Of a DNA stretch of 64,000 bases, positions 24,276-33,990 are shown piece by piece. The stretch comes from Micromonospora sp. C95. Lineage in GTDB: Bacteria; Actinomycetota; Actinomycetes; Mycobacteriales; Micromonosporaceae. Each line of letters begins with the position of its first letter. Position 1 is the stretch's first letter. The notes below the pieces were generated by a model that saw only the letters and a list, made by a program, of their open reading frames with translations, did not search any database and had not been told where the DNA came from. The stretch covers positions 1-64,000 of the forward strand of contig NZ_JAGPXT010000003.1 in assembly GCF_018070465.1 (NCBI RefSeq). Direction: 5' to 3'. Made by a program: the position numbers and the translations under genes.

Positions 24276-26234
24276 TCATCTGGCCAACGAGACCGGCACC
24301 AGCGCACCGAGAAGCTCGTTGAGGATCTGCGGTCCGTGCTGGGTGAGCACCGATTCCGGATGGAACTGCACGGACCGAAAGTGCGGGCCGCGCAGGGCGT
24401 GCACCTGCCCGGACCAGCGGTCCCGACTGACCTGGAGAGGCTGACTCAGGCCCGGGTGAACGATCTGGTCCTGGTCGCAGCGGGCGCTGTAGGTGTTGTA
24501 GAACGCCACCCGCTCAGGCTGGCCGAACATGTCGATCACGCGCTGGACGCCCTGGTTCGGCACCGCCAGCCGGACGATCTCCAGGCCGAGTTCCACGGCG
24601 AGTATCTGGTGTCCCAGACAGATGGAGAGGAAGGGCGTGGTGCCGGAGAGCAGTTCCTCGGTGAGGGCGCGTAGGGCGCTGATCCGAGGATCGTCGGCGT
24701 CACGCGGATCCCCAGGACCGGGACCGACCACGATGATCTCGAAGTCTTCCTTGTTCAGCGGCTCGTCGTACCGGGCGATCCTGGTGTGCAGGCCCAGGGC
24801 CCGAAGTTGGTGGCCAAGCATGGCGGTGAACGTGTCCTCGCCATCCACGACCAGCACGCGCCGGCCGTGCAGGGCCGGCTCCGGTGCGACCCGGTGTGCA
24901 CCCTCGAGCCAGAAGTTGGAGAGCGTGCTGTTTCGCCCCTGCAGCGCCTGTCGAACGCGCGGATCGGCGGACAACGGCGGCTGGGAACGCGAGACGGACC
25001 GGACAACGGATTCAACTGACTCATCCGTCAGGCCGAGCGCCCCGAGCATGCCCGCCACCTTGGTTCGAGTCTCGGCAACCTCGGAGTCGGGATCCGAATC
25101 CCGGACCAAGGTGGCACCGACGCCCAACCGAAGCTGACCACCCGCGTCGATCTCTGCCGTCCGAATCATGATCGCCGAGTCGAGGGTCCGCCGACCCAGG
25201 CCATCCTGGCCGATCAGCGCGAGGAATCCGCCGTAGTAACCGCGACCAGTCGTCTCATGGCGGCTGATCACCCGGAAAGCGTTCTCTAGTGGGCTACCCG
25301 TGACGGTGGGAGCCAGCAACGTAGATCGCAGCACCTCCCGCACATCGAGGTCGCTGGGGCCATGCAGGAGGTATTCGGTATGGGTCAGGCTCGCCATCTC
25401 CTTCAGAAACGGACCCCGGACCCGCCCGCCCGCCGGGCAGATGTGCGCCATCATCTTCAGCTCTTCGTCGACCACCATGTAGAGCTCGTTCGACTCCTTG
25501 GGGTCTGCGAGGAACTCCAGAAGCCCTCGAAGGTCCGGGCCCTCGGGCGGATGGCGGTACGTGCCACTGATCGGGTTCATCGTCACCGCGCCCTCGCTCA
25601 GGCTCACGTGCAGTTCCGGCGACGCCCCGATGAAGGTTCCGAAACCAGTGTGGACAAGAAAGGTCCAGTACGCCCCGGACTCGCTGGTAACCAGCCTTCG
25701 GAAGATGCTCAGCTCCTTGCGAACCGAGTAGTCACGGACCTGCGCGACGAACGAGCGCCTGATGACGAAGTTCGACCCGGCCCCGTTGCCGATCTCGTCG
25801 CGCAGAATCCGGCGTACGGTATCCGCATACGTCTGGTCGTCGATGTCGAATCCGGCCCCGCGCACGGACACGTCCTCCGCGGGTAGCAGCGCGGTAGCTC
25901 GGGCCAGGTCGATTTCGGCGCGGTCCCGGATCCGCATGGCCAGCAGCGGCGCCTTGTCTTCGCGGCAGGCGAACCCGCGCTCGGTGATCTGCCGGTAGGG
26001 GACCACCGCGAGGAGGTCGTGGCGACCTTCGGCCGCTCCGTCTGCGTTGCCTGTCGGTGCCGGCAGCGGAAGATCTGCCAGACGTTCCACAATTGAAATG
26101 TCGCCGACGAGCACCTCGACCGATGCGTCCGAGAACGAGTGCGGCCGGTGCAGCAGGGCGAACCCAGATCCGTCCTGGCCCAGACCGGCCAGGACGTCGG
26201 CGGGATCTGCCATACCCAATTTCATCCCGAGCAC
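24276..26234 (-). CDS. phzE: PhzE-like 2-amino-2-deoxyisochorismate synthase (fused TrpE-TrpG type)
   Basis: 652 residues, GTG start with AAAGGGG upstream. Residues 1-430 are a chorismate-binding domain (NPISGTYRHP near residue 217, TVTGSPLENAFRVISRHE near residue 313, then GRGYYGG). Residues 450-650 are a class I glutamine amidotransferase: Cys in SICLGHQILAVELG and the His-Glu pair in VQFHPESVLT. Fused enzymes of this shape are anthranilate synthases or PhzE. With a PhzD homologue and an EntA-like dehydrogenase in the cluster, ADIC synthase is favoured: chorismate plus glutamine gives 2-amino-2-deoxyisochorismate. It is separated by 4 kb from the rest of the 3-hydroxyanthranilate genes. Confidence 0.88.
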   Translation of the reverse strand: MLGMKLGMADPADVLAGLGQDGSGFALLHRPHSFSDASVEVLVGDISIVERLADLPLPAPTGNADGAAEGRHDLLAVVPYRQITERGFACREDKAPLLAMRIRDRAEIDLARATALLPAEDVSVRGAGFDIDDQTYADTVRRILRDEIGNGAGSNFVIRRSFVAQVRDYSVRKELSIFRRLVTSESGAYWTFLVHTGFGTFIGASPELHVSLSEGAVTMNPISGTYRHPPEGPDLRGLLEFLADPKESNELYMVVDEELKMMAHICPAGGRVRGPFLKEMASLTHTEYLLHGPSDLDVREVLRSTLLAPTVTGSPLENAFRVISRHETTGRGYYGGFLALIGQDGLGRRTLDSAIMIRTAEIDAGGQLRLGVGATLVRDSDPDSEVAETRTKVAGMLGALGLTDESVESVVRSVSRSQPPLSADPRVRQALQGRNSTLSNFWLEGAHRVAPEPALHGRRVLVVDGEDTFTAMLGHQLRALGLHTRIARYDEPLNKEDFEIIVVGPGPGDPRDADDPRISALRALTEELLSGTTPFLSICLGHQILAVELGLEIVRLAVPNQGVQRVIDMFGQPERVAFYNTYSARCDQDQIVHPGLSQPLQVSRDRWSGQVHALRGPHFRSVQFHPESVLTQHGPQILNELLGALVPVSLAR

Positions 26235-26615
26235 ATCCGACCCCTTTCACACGCATGGATTCGGGGAATACCCAATTGATCCTGCGGTGACGGCTAAGGC
26301 TGGACAACTACCTATGCAAGCAACACCATCGAGGCCGGCGCAGGTCAGTGTTGGCGCGAACCAGCTATTGTGCGGCCACAACCGTAGGCGCCGCCGCCCG
26401 TACGGCGCTCCGGCAATAGCGCGAATCGGCGGGGATACGGCTGCCCGCACTGGCGCGATTACCTGCACGCGGGGGCACCACTCGTCCGGGTAGTGCCAGG
26501 AACGGTCAGCCCGGCTTAGGGTCGTGCTGAACCGGCTTCAGAATCGGCGGTGATGGAACATGAATGTGCTGGTACGGGATTTCGGTGCTACTCGTCCGGA
26601 AAGGAGGTGGACAGC
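26235..26615. promoter_or_regulatory. Divergent intergenic region, phzE / DoxX gene
   Basis: 381 bases between the divergent starts of phzE (minus) and the DoxX-like gene (plus). It should contain both promoters. No conserved coding frame, repeat or riboswitch-like structure was seen. Confidence 0.4.
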
Positions 26616-27026
26616 GTGAGCGACGACGTTGCCGTCAACAAGGCCACCTCCCAGGGGCGCGTGGCGAACCGCGTGCTGTGGGTCGTGCAGGCGATTGTCG
26701 GCGTCGACTTCATCATCGGCGGCCTGGTGAAGCTCTTCGGCCTGCCCGCGATGGTGGACCTGTTCGACCGTATTGGTGGTGGCCAGGAGCTGCGGTACTT
26801 CATCGGCGTGGTGGAACTGGTGGGCGGGATCGGTGTGCTGATCCCCGCGCTTGTCAGCCTCGCCGCCTCCGGACTGGCGGCGTTGTTGGTGGGGGCTGTC
26901 TACACCAATCTCTTCATCGTCAACGACCCGCCCTGGGTGCCGCTGGCCTGGTTGATTGTGGTCTCCATCCTGGCCTGGCGACGCTGGCCACAGACGAAAG
27001 AACACCTCACCGCGCTGAGACGGTGA
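26616..27026 (+). CDS. DoxX-like integral membrane protein
   Basis: 136 residues from GTG 26616, which follows AAGGAGGTG at ideal spacing; upstream in-frame ATGs lack such a site. Four hydrophobic segments: WVVQAIVGVDFIIGGLVKLFG, YFIGVVELVGGIGVLIPAL, an AASGLAALLVGAVYTN helix, and WVPLAWLIVVSILAW. The first helix with G-x-x-K-L-F-G and the second with VELVGGIGVLIP match the DoxX/DUF4870-type family. Members are often tied to quinone or thiol redox balance, but no specific role can be read here. A hairpin follows at 27053-27094. Confidence 0.75.
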   Translation: MSDDVAVNKATSQGRVANRVLWVVQAIVGVDFIIGGLVKLFGLPAMVDLFDRIGGGQELRYFIGVVELVGGIGVLIPALVSLAASGLAALLVGAVYTNLFIVNDPPWVPLAWLIVVSILAWRRWPQTKEHLTALRR

Positions 27027-27052
27027 GATGGCACTTCACCTTGCCGCAACCA

Positions 27053-27094
27053 GGCAGCCGTGGCTGAGCTTCTGAGAAGCCAGCCACGGCTGCC
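27053..27094. terminator. Hairpin between convergent DoxX and ferredoxin genes
   Basis: Perfect 14-bp stem (27053-27066 with 27081-27094) with a 14-base loop that can itself pair (AGCTTCTGAGAAGC). It lies 26 bases after the DoxX stop and can serve both strands. Confidence 0.75.
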
Positions 27095-27181
27095 ACGGCA
27101 TGGGTGGTGCTCGTGCGGTGGCCAGCAGCGTTCATCGGGCCACGCCAGCCGCGACACCGCCAACGTTCCTGGGACAGCGCA

Positions 27182-27391
27182 CTAGCCGGAGACGGGAACG
27201 TCCTCCAGCAGGGTTATCGCGGACATCGGGCAGGCCTCAGCCGCGTCACGCACCGGATCGTGCAGCGACTCGTCAGGCACCGGAACCAGCAACACGACGA
27301 TGCGATCGTCACGCTGGGCGAACACCTCCGGTGCGATCAAGGCGCACTGACCGGCGCCGCAGCACTTCTCCTGGTCGACCTCGATCTTCAT
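27182..27391 (-). CDS. [3Fe-4S] ferredoxin of the P450-partner type
   Basis: 69 residues from ATG 27391 with GAGAGG upstream. Cluster ligands: Cys in EKCCGAGQCALIAPEVF and the C-terminal Cys-Pro in EACPMSAITL. The position of the fourth [4Fe-4S] cysteine is non-Cys (Gly-Ala-Gly), which marks the 3Fe-4S type. These proteins usually feed electrons to cytochrome P450 and are encoded beside one, yet no P450 gene occurs anywhere in this window. The gene lies directly downstream of the second MFS exporter in the same direction. Confidence 0.88.
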   Translation of the reverse strand: MKIEVDQEKCCGAGQCALIAPEVFAQRDDRIVVLLVPVPDESLHDPVRDAAEACPMSAITLLEDVPVSG

Positions 27392-27488
27392 GGCGGTTCC
27401 TCTCTGGGTCGAAACTGACGATGCATTTCGTGGCGACGATGGCTCGGCCGTCAAGTGCCACCGAGGCGACGACGAGGGAGCCTGCGCC

Positions 27489-28910
27489 CTACGGCACCGC
27501 GTCGCGCACACCGGGCTGCTCCTGCACCACGGCCGTCGGCTGTTTCGGTATCCGGGTCCGCGCGAGAGCGACGACGGAGAGCGCGCTGAGCAGCGCAGCC
27601 AGGATCATGGCGCTCCGCATCCCGGCGATCTCGTAGGAGGACAGAGACCACATCAGGGTCGCCAGCGCCGGCCCCAACGCGAAACCCATGGTGCGGGAGA
27701 GGTTCGTCGACGAGCCGGTGGTCGCCAGTAGACGCTGGGGAGCGTGGCTCATCGCCATGGCCATGTTGGGGGCGTTGAACAGACCGTTGCCGCAGCCCGC
27801 CAGGAACAGCCGCCACGCCAGGTCACCCAGGCCCCACGACGTGTCCAACGGCAGCAGAAGAACCAGACCGACGGTGAACAACGAGGTTCCCACGAGGGCC
27901 GTCCGCCGAGAGCCCCACCAGTCGCCCAGGAAGCCTCCGATCGGTCCCATCAACGCCATCCCCGCCGGGAAGGCCAGCACGGTGAGGCCGATCGCCGCCG
28001 GAGATGCACCGAGTTCCTGTTGGAGGAAGAACGGGGAGATGAAGAAGACGGTGCCGATGGCCGTGGCGGCCAGTAGGAGCGCAAGGTGGGGGCCGACCTC
28101 ACCCGGCGTACGGAACAGACCCTTCAGGGCTTCACTGGTGGGCAGCCGCAGCCAGAGCAGGAGCAGGGGTACCGCGAGAAGCGCGAGGAGCATCCACGGC
28201 ACACCGTCGCTCGCGGTGAAGGACAGGGCGAGCAGTACCGACGCGACCGCTCCACTGAGCAGCAGGGCCTCGGTGAACCACCGACGATCCGGCGCACGCA
28301 GGGGCGCGCCCGGCGACAGCAGGCGCAGGCCGACCGCCATGACGAGAACGCTCACCGGCAGGTTGACGAAGAAGATCCAGGGCCATCCCATGGCATCGAC
28401 GAGCAGGCCGCCGAGTCCGGGCCCGCTGATGAGCCCCACCGGACCGAGCGTGGTGATCACACCCATCGCACGACCGCGTGCCTGCGGCCGAACAGCCGTC
28501 GTCACCAGCGCCGGCACCAGAGAGAAGAGAAGCGCACCGAACGTACCCTGAACCAGTCGCGCGCCGATCAGGAAGGCCAGGTTGGGTGCCAGCCCGGCCG
28601 CGAGACTGGCCAGGGCGAATCCGGCCAACGAGAACGCCAGCGCCGGGCGCCGCCCGACGTTGTCCAGCCACCGGCCGCTGGGCAGTGCCAGTCCGGCGAG
28701 CGGCAGCAGGTAGGCGAGCACCACCCACTCGGTCATGCTCGTTGCGATCCCGAAGTCCTGCTCGATGGCGGGCAGCGCCACGTTGACGATGCTCATGTCA
28801 ACGGACGCCATGAAGACTGCCAGTCCCGCAGCGATCACCAGCCACCACTGATCTCGCTGGATTGCCCCCTGGCTACCGGGGCTACCTCGCTGAGCTGCCT
28901 GGTCACCCAT
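27489..28910 (-). CDS. MFS drug-exporter-type permease (second DHA2 copy)
   Basis: 473 residues from ATG 28910 (GGGAG 6 bases upstream; an ATG at 28925 is the alternative). About 14 transmembrane segments with FMASVDMSIVNVALPAI at the start, GRWLDNVGRRPALAF as motif A and GPVGLISGPGLGGLL as motif C. It shares long stretches of similarity with the exporter at 9810-11273, so the two probably arose by duplication and bracket region 1. Likely role: efflux of the product or of a toxic aminophenol intermediate. The ferredoxin gene follows by about 100 bases. Confidence 0.87.
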   Translation of the reverse strand: MGDQAAQRGSPGSQGAIQRDQWWLVIAAGLAVFMASVDMSIVNVALPAIEQDFGIATSMTEWVVLAYLLPLAGLALPSGRWLDNVGRRPALAFSLAGFALASLAAGLAPNLAFLIGARLVQGTFGALLFSLVPALVTTAVRPQARGRAMGVITTLGPVGLISGPGLGGLLVDAMGWPWIFFVNLPVSVLVMAVGLRLLSPGAPLRAPDRRWFTEALLLSGAVASVLLALSFTASDGVPWMLLALLAVPLLLLWLRLPTSEALKGLFRTPGEVGPHLALLLAATAIGTVFFISPFFLQQELGASPAAIGLTVLAFPAGMALMGPIGGFLGDWWGSRRTALVGTSLFTVGLVLLLPLDTSWGLGDLAWRLFLAGCGNGLFNAPNMAMAMSHAPQRLLATTGSSTNLSRTMGFALGPALATLMWSLSSYEIAGMRSAMILAALLSALSVVALARTRIPKQPTAVVQEQPGVRDAVP

Positions 28911-29241
28911 ATCGCTCTCCCTCATCTCTCTCGGCCGTCTGACGCCTGTCCGCCACCGACGCGACCTCCCACGCTGGCTTCACTCACGGCTCGTCCGGCA
29001 GCGGGACTCGGCAGCCGGCCGTTCGGCCCCAGCGGCCCGGACGCACGGATTTCGCTTCGATCGGGCCGGCACGTCGAATCGTTGGCGCGCCCCGTCGCTG
29101 GACGCAGCTTCAGCACATGGAGTAGCTCCGACGGTGCAGCACGTCACATGCCGAGATTACATCAAGCTGGTTCGTTAGAACAATCAGCTTTGGTTCATTA
29201 GATTCGGTCTGCGGTCGTCAGGCAGGACGGAACGCCTCGCC
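28911..29241. promoter_or_regulatory. Intergenic region upstream of the second exporter
   Basis: 331 bases between the exporter start and the end of the permease gene, both on the minus strand. No credible gene. The AT-richer part (29140-29210) carries the direct repeats listed at 29169-29202 and is the likely promoter/operator of the exporter. Confidence 0.45.
29169..29202. promoter_or_regulatory. Direct repeat GGTTC(G/A)TTAGA, operator-like
   Basis: Two 11-base copies (29169-29179 and 29192-29202) differing at one base, with a 23-base period. The first also forms a short inverted repeat, GTTC-GTTA-GAAC. This resembles binding sites of TetR/MarR-type repressors of efflux genes, but no such regulator gene is adjacent. 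Confidence 0.35.
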
Positions 29242-30537
29242 TCAGGCCACTCGCGACGAACGGACAGCCAAGACGATCGCGCGGCCGGCCAATCCCAGGC
29301 CGAACATGACCAGACCGGCGATCACCGACTGCCACGGCAGAGTCGCCACCAGAACCAGACAGCCGGCGACACCCAGCACGTTGAGCCAGCGAGGCCACCG
29401 CCGCTCGCGCCGGGGCTGCCGGAAGGCGGCGACGTTCGCGATGGCGTAGTAGACCAACACGCCGAAGGAGGAGAAACCGATAACCCCGCGCAGGTCAACG
29501 GAGGCGACCACCGCGCCGACCACGGCCGCGAGCGCGATCTCGGCATGGTGCGGGACGCGGTATCGAGGATGGACGGCACCCAGCCAGCGGGGAAGGTCAC
29601 CGTGCCGAGCCATGGCGAGGCTGGTGCGGCCGATGCCGGCGATCAGGGCCAGCAGCGCACCCAGCGAGGCGAGCGCGGCACCGACGCGGACCACGGGGGC
29701 CGCGATGGGCACCCCTGCGGCCTGCACGGCGGTGACCAGTGGCGCTGCGGCGTCGGCCAGCCGATGGGGGCCAGCCGCCAGCAGGGCCGTGATCGCCACC
29801 ACCAGGTAGACGGCGACGGTGATGAACAGGGCGATCGGGATGGCACGAGGAATCGCACGTGCCGGCTCTCGGACCTCCTCGGCCATCGTGGCGATCCGGG
29901 CGTAGCCGGCGAAGGCGAAGAACAGCAGCCCGGCGGCCTGCAATATGCCGTATATCCCGCCGCCGTCAAGCGTCGGCCAACCGCCCAGGTTCGCCGGGCC
30001 GGCGTCGCCGCCGACTGCGACCGCCACCACGACGACAGCCAGGGCGGTCGTGCTCGCGGCGACCAGCAGCCGGGTCAGGAAAACCGTCCTGGTCACGCCC
30101 CGGTAGTTGAGCGCGGCCAGCGCCACGACGGACACCACCGCCAGCGCGCGTTGGCCCCACCATGGCCCCGGTACGGCGTACGAGGCGAAGGTGAGCGCCA
30201 TGGCGGCGCAGGAGGCGGTCTTGCCGACGACGAAACCCCAGCCGGCGGTGAAGCCGGCCCACTGTCCAATGCGTTCCCGCCCGTAGATGTACGTGCCACC
30301 AGAGGTCGGCGAGGCCGCGGCCAGCTGCGCCGAGGCCACTGCGTTGCAGTACGCGATCATCGCCGCGATCAGCAGGCCGACCAGCAGGCCGGCGCCCGCT
30401 GCGCGAGCCGCGGGACCGAAGGCGGCGAAGACTCCCGCGCCGATCATCGAGCCGAGCCCGATCACTACCGCGTCCCCGGTGCCCAACCGCCGGGACAGGG
30501 TGTTCGGTGAGGTCGTCGGACGGTGACCGGGCGGCAA
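29242..30537 (-). CDS. APC-superfamily amino acid permease
   Basis: 431 residues from TTG 30537, chosen because AAGGAGGTG lies 6 bases upstream; an in-frame start at 30690 has no site. About 12 transmembrane helices. The first helix has the APC signature GDAVVIGLGSMIGAGVFAAFGPA, and the IYGRERIGQWAGFTAGW block follows. Similar to basic or neutral amino acid/polyamine transporters. It is divergent from the VOC protein gene. It has no obvious tie to either biosynthetic region and may be a boundary gene. Confidence 0.85.
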   Translation of the reverse strand: MPPGHRPTTSPNTLSRRLGTGDAVVIGLGSMIGAGVFAAFGPAARAAGAGLLVGLLIAAMIAYCNAVASAQLAAASPTSGGTYIYGRERIGQWAGFTAGWGFVVGKTASCAAMALTFASYAVPGPWWGQRALAVVSVVALAALNYRGVTRTVFLTRLLVAASTTALAVVVVAVAVGGDAGPANLGGWPTLDGGGIYGILQAAGLLFFAFAGYARIATMAEEVREPARAIPRAIPIALFITVAVYLVVAITALLAAGPHRLADAAAPLVTAVQAAGVPIAAPVVRVGAALASLGALLALIAGIGRTSLAMARHGDLPRWLGAVHPRYRVPHHAEIALAAVVGAVVASVDLRGVIGFSSFGVLVYYAIANVAAFRQPRRERRWPRWLNVLGVAGCLVLVATLPWQSVIAGLVMFGLGLAGRAIVLAVRSSRVA

Positions 30538-30714
30538 TCCGTCACCTCCTTGAGCAATCTCATCAAATACGCTTGATGCACTCTTCCTACTTGGCGTATC
30601 TTCGTGTCGTGGCCCCGCCGAGTCAAGCGCCTCCGTCGCCCCGGCGGCGCAGGATGACCGCACCTCCAGCGCCTGCCGCGGCTTCGTCAACGAATGTGAA
30701 GGAGCAACTCACCC

Positions 30715-31095
30715 ATGACCGGAGACGACAAGTACGCCAGCGTCCGGTACATCGTCGATGACGTTCAGGCCGCCATCGACTTCTACACCACTCACCTCGG
30801 CTTCACGCTGAACATGAGCGCCGCGCCCGCCTTCGCCGACGTGATCCGCGGTCGGCTGCGGCTGCTGCTCTCCGGTGCCCCCAGCTCCGGCGCCCGCGCC
30901 ACCCCGGCTGACGCCAGCGAGCCCGGGCGTAATCGGATCCACCTGCCCGTCGAGGATCTCGACGCCGAGATCAGCAGGTTGCGTGACGCCGGGCTGAAGT
31001 TCCGCAGCGACACCGTCAGCGGTCCTGGTGGTCGCCAGATTCTGCTCTCCGACCCGGCGGGAAACCTCATCGAGCTGTTCCAGCCCGCCCAGTGA
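30715..31095 (+). CDS. VOC (glyoxalase/bleomycin-resistance fold) protein
   Basis: 126 residues, ATG start after AAGGAG. Two beta-alpha-beta-beta-beta modules: the first has VRYIVDDVQAAIDFYTTHLGF, the second has the NRIHLPVEDLDAEISRLRDAG block and ends LLSDPAGNLIELFQP, where the terminal Glu is a usual metal ligand and the His of IHLPV another. The first module lacks an obvious metal His. It could be a lyase, a dioxygenase-like enzyme or a drug-binding protein; single-domain VOC genes of this kind are common and promiscuous in function. Confidence 0.8.
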   Translation: MTGDDKYASVRYIVDDVQAAIDFYTTHLGFTLNMSAAPAFADVIRGRLRLLLSGAPSSGARATPADASEPGRNRIHLPVEDLDAEISRLRDAGLKFRSDTVSGPGGRQILLSDPAGNLIELFQPAQ

Positions 31096-31160
31096 GCGAA
31101 CCAGACCGGTCGCGGCCCGCCGGACGGGCTGTCCGCACAGTGCGCGCTCGGCGACGATGA

Positions 31161-33821
31161 TCACTTCCCGTAGTACGCGGCTCGCATGAGGTCCTGCATG
31201 TCGTCGAGCATCGGCATCCGGGGGTTTGCCGGGGCGCACTGGTCCTCGTAGGCGTTGAGCGCCTGCTGCGGCAGGGCCGCGAGGAACGCCTCCTCGTCCA
31301 CACCGACGGCCTGGAAGGACGGCTCGATGCCGACGGCGTCGCGCAGCCGCTCCACCGCGGCGGCGTACGACTCGACGCCCTGCTGCGCGGTGGCGGCCGG
31401 CAGGCCCAGCATCCGGGCGATGTCCTGGAACCGCTCCGGCGCCCGGTAGTGCTCGTACTTGGGCCACCCGGTCAGCTTCGCCGGGGTGGCGCCGTTGTAG
31501 CGGATGACGTGCGGCAGCAGGATCGCGTTCGTGCGTCCGTGCGCCACGTGGAAGGTGGCTCCCAGCGTGTGCGACATGGCATGCACGATGCCCAGGAAGG
31601 CACTGCCGAAGGCCATGCCGGCGATGGTTCCCGCGTTGTGCATCTTCTCCCGGGCCTCGGCGTCGGCCGCGCCGTCGCGTACCGCCCGCTCCAGGTAATT
31701 GAAGATCAGCTTGATGGCCTGCAACGCGAGGCCGTCGGTGAAGTCGTTGGCGTAGACGGAAACGTACGACTCGGTGGCGTGGGTCAGCGCGTCGAAGCCG
31801 CTGTCCGCCGTGATTCTGGGCGGCAGGTCGGCGGCGAGCACCGGGTCGACGATGGCCACGCTCGGCGTCAGCGCGTAGTCGGCGAGGGGGAACTTCTTGC
31901 CGGTGGCGGTGTCGGTGATGACCGCGAACGGAGTCACCTCGGCGCCGGTACCGGAGGTGGTGGGGATGCAGACCAGTCGGGCCCGCTCCCCCAGCGTCGG
32001 GAACTTGAACGCCCGCTTGCGGATGTCGAAGAACTTCTCCCGCATGTCGGCGAAGACCACCTCCGGGTGCTCGTAGCGCAGCCACATCACCTTGGCGGCG
32101 TCCATCGCCGACCCGCCGCCCAACGCGATGATCGTGTCGGGTTGGAAGGACCGCATCAGCTCCGCGCCCCGGTCCACGGTGGCGACGCTCGGCTCCGGTT
32201 CGACGTCGTCGATGATCTGCAACGCCACCCGCCCGGGTCGCTGCTGCAGCACGGTGATCAGCCGGTCGACGTACCCCAGCCGGGTCATCGTGTGGTCGGT
32301 GACCACGGTGACCCGGTGCACGTCGGGCAGGTCGGCCAGGTAACGGATCGCGTTCGGCTCGAAGTAGATCTTCGGCGGAACCTTGAACCACTGCAGGTTG
32401 TTGGTCCGGCGGCCGATCCGCTTGATGTTGAGCAGGTCGACCGCGGTGACGTTGTTCGACACCGAGTTGCGTCCGTAGCTGCCGCAGCCCAGCGTCAACG
32501 ACGGCAGGAACGCGTTGTACATGTCGCCGATGCCGCCCTGCGACGCGGGAGCGTTCCAGATGATGCGCACCGCCTTGACCCGCCGTCCGTACTCCTCGAC
32601 GAGCCGCGCGTCCTCGGTATGGATGACCGCGCTGTGGCCGAGGCCGTTCAGCTCCACCATCTGCTCGGCGTACCGGATGCCCTCCTCGGTCGACTCGGCG
32701 CGCAGCACCGCCAGCACGGGGCAGAGCTTCTCCCGGGTGAGCGGTTCGGCCGGGCCGACCTGGTCCACCTCGACCAGGAGCACCGACGTGTCGGCCGGCA
32801 CGGTCAGGCCGGCGCGCTCGGCGATCCACGCCGCGCTCTGGCCGACGACCTGCGGGTTGAGCCGCGCACCCGCACAGTCGGTGCCACCGGCGGCCGCGCC
32901 GAAGACCAATTCCTCGATCCGGCGCTTCTCGTCGGCGGTGGCCACGTGGGCGTGCAGCCGCTGGAACTCGACCAGCGCCGCCGGATACACCTCGCGATCG
33001 ATGATCGCCGCCTGCTCGGAGGCACAGACCATGCCGTTGTCGAACGACTTCGACAGCACGATGTCGTGCACCGCCCGGCGCAGCCTCGCGCCGCGATGGA
33101 CGTACGCCGGCACGTTGCCGGCACCGACACCGAGCGCCGGCTTGCCCGACGAGTAGGCCGCGCGCACCATGCCGTTGCCGCCGGTGGCCAGGATCGTGGA
33201 CACGCCCGGGTGTTTCATGAGTGCGCCGGTGGCCTCGACGGAGGGTTGCTCGATCCACTGGATGCAGTGCTCGGGCGCGCCCGCGGCTACGGCGGCGTCC
33301 CGGACCACCCGGGCCGCCTCGGCACTGCACCGTTGGGCGGCCGGATGGAAGGCGAAGATCATCGGGTTGCGGGTCTTCAGGCCGAGCAGCGCCTTGAAGA
33401 TGGTCGTCGACGTCGGGTTGGTGACCGGGGTGACGGCGCAGACCACGCCGACCGGCTCAGCGATCTCGACGATGCCGTTGATCTCGTCCCGGGCGATGAC
33501 CCCGACCGTCTTCAGACTCGCCATGTGATTGGTCACGTGCTCACAGGCGAAGATGTTCTTGACGGCCTTGTCCTCGAAGACGCCGCGACCGGTCTCGGTC
33601 ACCGCCATCCGGGCCAGGTCCGCGTGCCGGCTCAGCGCCGCCACCGAGGCCTTCGCCACGATCCGGTCGACGTGCTCCTGGTCCAAGGCGGCGTAGTCGT
33701 CGAGCGCCTGGAGTCCATTGCCGACCAGGACGTCGATGGCCGTCGCGGGCGTGCTGGCCGGCCCGGGCTGCGGCGGCGGGACCGAGGTCGGCGAAAGGCT
33801 CGTCGCGGTCGCGGCGGTCAT
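31161..33821 (-). CDS. adhE: Bifunctional aldehyde/alcohol dehydrogenase AdhE
   Basis: 886 residues, full AdhE length; ATG with GGAG upstream. The N-terminal half is a CoA-acylating aldehyde dehydrogenase ([20 protein letters not shown] near residue 110 and the catalytic Cys in [13 protein letters not shown] near residue 275). The C-terminal half is an iron-type alcohol dehydrogenase ([19 protein letters not shown], then the metal-binding [11 protein letters not shown] and [19 protein letters not shown]). It reduces acetyl-CoA to ethanol with two NADH in fermentation. Divergent from the pyruvate formate-lyase genes, so the 169-base gap should carry a shared, probably oxygen- or redox-controlled promoter region. 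Confidence 0.95.
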   Translation of the reverse strand: MTAATATSLSPTSVPPPQPGPASTPATAIDVLVGNGLQALDDYAALDQEHVDRIVAKASVAALSRHADLARMAVTETGRGVFEDKAVKNIFACEHVTNHMASLKTVGVIARDEINGIVEIAEPVGVVCAVTPVTNPTSTTIFKALLGLKTRNPMIFAFHPAAQRCSAEAARVVRDAAVAAGAPEHCIQWIEQPSVEATGALMKHPGVSTILATGGNGMVRAAYSSGKPALGVGAGNVPAYVHRGARLRRAVHDIVLSKSFDNGMVCASEQAAIIDREVYPAALVEFQRLHAHVATADEKRRIEELVFGAAAGGTDCAGARLNPQVVGQSAAWIAERAGLTVPADTSVLLVEVDQVGPAEPLTREKLCPVLAVLRAESTEEGIRYAEQMVELNGLGHSAVIHTEDARLVEEYGRRVKAVRIIWNAPASQGGIGDMYNAFLPSLTLGCGSYGRNSVSNNVTAVDLLNIKRIGRRTNNLQWFKVPPKIYFEPNAIRYLADLPDVHRVTVVTDHTMTRLGYVDRLITVLQQRPGRVALQIIDDVEPEPSVATVDRGAELMRSFQPDTIIALGGGSAMDAAKVMWLRYEHPEVVFADMREKFFDIRKRAFKFPTLGERARLVCIPTTSGTGAEVTPFAVITDTATGKKFPLADYALTPSVAIVDPVLAADLPPRITADSGFDALTHATESYVSVYANDFTDGLALQAIKLIFNYLERAVRDGAADAEAREKMHNAGTIAGMAFGSAFLGIVHAMSHTLGATFHVAHGRTNAILLPHVIRYNGATPAKLTGWPKYEHYRAPERFQDIARMLGLPAATAQQGVESYAAAVERLRDAVGIEPSFQAVGVDEEAFLAALPQQALNAYEDQCAPANPRMPMLDDMQDLMRAAYYGK

Positions 33822-33990
33822 GGATCACTCCGATCGTCGATGCCGGGTCACGTCGTCCGGTCACCTCCCGATCGTCGCCGCCGCACCGGCGTCCGCGCCG
33901 GTGTCCAGCGGCCCGGACCGCCCGGGTCTTTCGCCCCTGACCGCCCGGCTGTCCCCGGGAGAGGCTCGAAGAGAGCTTCCAGGAGGAGAC

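Noticed and set aside
12466..26234. Phenazine biosynthesis
   Set aside because: PhzE- and PhzD-like genes are present but phzA/B, phzF and phzG are not; an EntA-like dehydrogenase instead points to 3-hydroxyanthranilate.
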